NCBI GenBank assembly: GCA_017619375.1
Contig: JAFZSL010000039.1
Coordinates: 1-64,000 of the forward strand
DNA length: 64,000 nucleotides
Reading direction: 5' to 3'
From: Prevotella sp.
Lineage (GTDB): Bacteria; Bacteroidota; Bacteroidia; Bacteroidales; Bacteroidaceae
Shown here piece by piece: positions 63,274-64,000 of the stretch; within the stretch, counting starts at the first letter, position 1; each line of letters begins with the position of its first letter. The position numbers and the translations under genes were made by a program. The notes beneath the pieces are model-generated. The model was given only the letters and a program-made list of their open reading frames with translations. It did not search any database and was not told where the DNA came from.

Positions 63274-64000
63274 CTACTTGTTGGTATGCATGATGTCCTT
63301 CATGGTGCACATCTTGTCTTCGGTCTCCTTCCACTCGACCTGCAATTCGCTGCCAGCCATGATGCCGCCGCCAGCAAACAAGCAACTCCCCTCCTCATCG
63401 ATTCTCATGCATCGAAGTGAGACATAGAGATGCGTGGGAGTGCTTCCACCCAAGGGGCCGGCAAAGCCACTATAATATTGTCGGGAGGTGGATTCGTTAC
63501 GCAGGATGAAATCGCGTGCATTGTCCTTTGGCAGTCCGCATACGGCCGGTGTGGGATACAAGATGCCCAGCAATCGGCCGAGGTCTTCAGGATACGGCAT
63601 GGTGAATTTGAAGTCACTCCTGAGATGGACGAGTTTCCCCGCCCTGACCGTATAAGGTCCTTTCTCCTCTATGAAATCCGCCACTTGCTCAAGGCTTTCC
63701 GTGATATAAGTGGATACGAACCTTTGCTCTTGGATGTTCTTGATATCCCATCGGAAATCATATTTCCCCACCGGTTCACGCGAGGGAGGGTCGTCGAAGT
63801 CGAGCTGGTCCTCCTCAAGGGCCATCGTTCCTGCAAGCGACATGGTAGACCAATGCGTGCCCATTCCCTCAAGCAGCACCTCCGGCGTAGCCATCAGCCA
63901 TGTCCCGCATCGCCATGCAGAGACCAGGGCCACGAACATCCGTGGATAACGACGGCAGGCATCAGCAAACATCATGAGCGGGGTGCGCCCCTCGTCATAT
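63274..64000 (-). CDS. menF: Isochorismate synthase, C-terminal part (runs off the window)
   Basis: Makes isochorismate from chorismate, the entry to menaquinone. The frame is open through base 64000, so the N-terminus lies outside the window. The visible 230 or so residues have the chorismate-binding fold marks: GTWLMATPEVLLEG, STMSLAGTMA, FVSTYITESLEQVADF, HLRSDFKFTMP, HPTPAVCGLPK-like YPTPAVCGLPKDNARDFI, and ESTSRQYYSGFAGPLG. First visible gene of menF-menD-menB-menC-menE; menA and the final steps are elsewhere. Confidence 0.92.
   Translation of the reverse strand, partial: YDEGRTPLMMFADACRRYPRMFVALVSAWRCGTWLMATPEVLLEGMGTHWSTMSLAGTMALEEDQLDFDDPPSREPVGKYDFRWDIKNIQEQRFVSTYITESLEQVADFIEEKGPYTVRAGKLVHLRSDFKFTMPYPEDLGRLLGILYPTPAVCGLPKDNARDFILRNESTSRQYYSGFAGPLGGSTPTHLYVSLRCMRIDEEGSCLFAGGGIMAGSELQVEWKETEDKMCTMKDIMHTNK

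Overview
The window looks like a chromosome segment of a Prevotella-like member of the Bacteroidales. Evidence: the Bacteroidetes promoter form (TTTG, 19-20 nt spacer, TAnnTTTG) is found in front of many genes; the nusB-yajC-ybbR-coaE-DUF5606 order and the unusually long NusB are typical of the phylum; there is a carboxypeptidase-regulatory-type TonB-dependent receptor, a secreted protein ending in a type IX secretion-like tail, dockerin-like tails, class II xylose isomerase, and GH3 and PL11 enzymes. No rRNA, tRNA, CRISPR array, phage or transposase gene was seen.

Layout. 0-5.4 kb: an ABC-F ATPase broken by a TAG codon, tex, a small membrane protein, and the infC-rpmI-rplT operon. 5.8-12.3 kb: ettA, a GH3 glycosidase and a PL11 rhamnogalacturonan lyase. 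12.5-16.5 kb: a large secreted adhesin-like protein with a dockerin-like end, and an FKBP lipoprotein. 16.7-20.6 kb: glnS, a TPR protein and a DedA protein. 20.7-23.6 kb: xylB-xylA. 23.7-31.9 kb: a TPR-like protein, a repeat array, a winged-helix protein, aspS, a TrpB2-type enzyme, free-methionine sulfoxide reductase, a Ca/Na antiporter and a thioredoxin-like protein. 32-33.2 kb: queuosine precursor uptake (yhhQ) and queF. 33.2-42.1 kb: a lipoprotein, an oxaloacetate-decarboxylase-like enzyme, an HD protein, lptD and a CPA2 antiporter. 42.4-47.1 kb: the nusB-to-pepT operon. 47.4-49.1 kb: rplY, pth and an S4 protein. 49.2-53.7 kb: the TonB-dependent receptor and aroB. 53.8-58.5 kb: two secreted proteins sharing a module, each followed by a gene for a small peptide of one apparent family. 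58.5-64 kb: the menaquinone operon menF-menD-menB-menC-menE.

Most genes are core housekeeping. The unusual material is (1) the 53.8-58.5 kb cluster of secreted proteins and small peptides; (2) several families of short-period repeats: 11-bp arrays (GGAGTTAAAGG type and a separate 12 x 11-bp YCACTTTCCTG type), 9-bp arrays (CTAG-rich or CGGA-rich), one of them inside the menD coding region, and 67-bp units carrying two palindromes; (3) perfect inverted repeats inside the coding regions of pth and an HD-domain gene; (4) a TAG codon exactly at the Walker B glutamate of an ABC-F gene; (5) a decarboxylase paralogue whose biotin-type domain has lost the biotinyl lysine; (6) promoters placed so close to start codons that leaderless mRNAs are likely.

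All function calls rest on reading motifs in the translations; no database search was possible.
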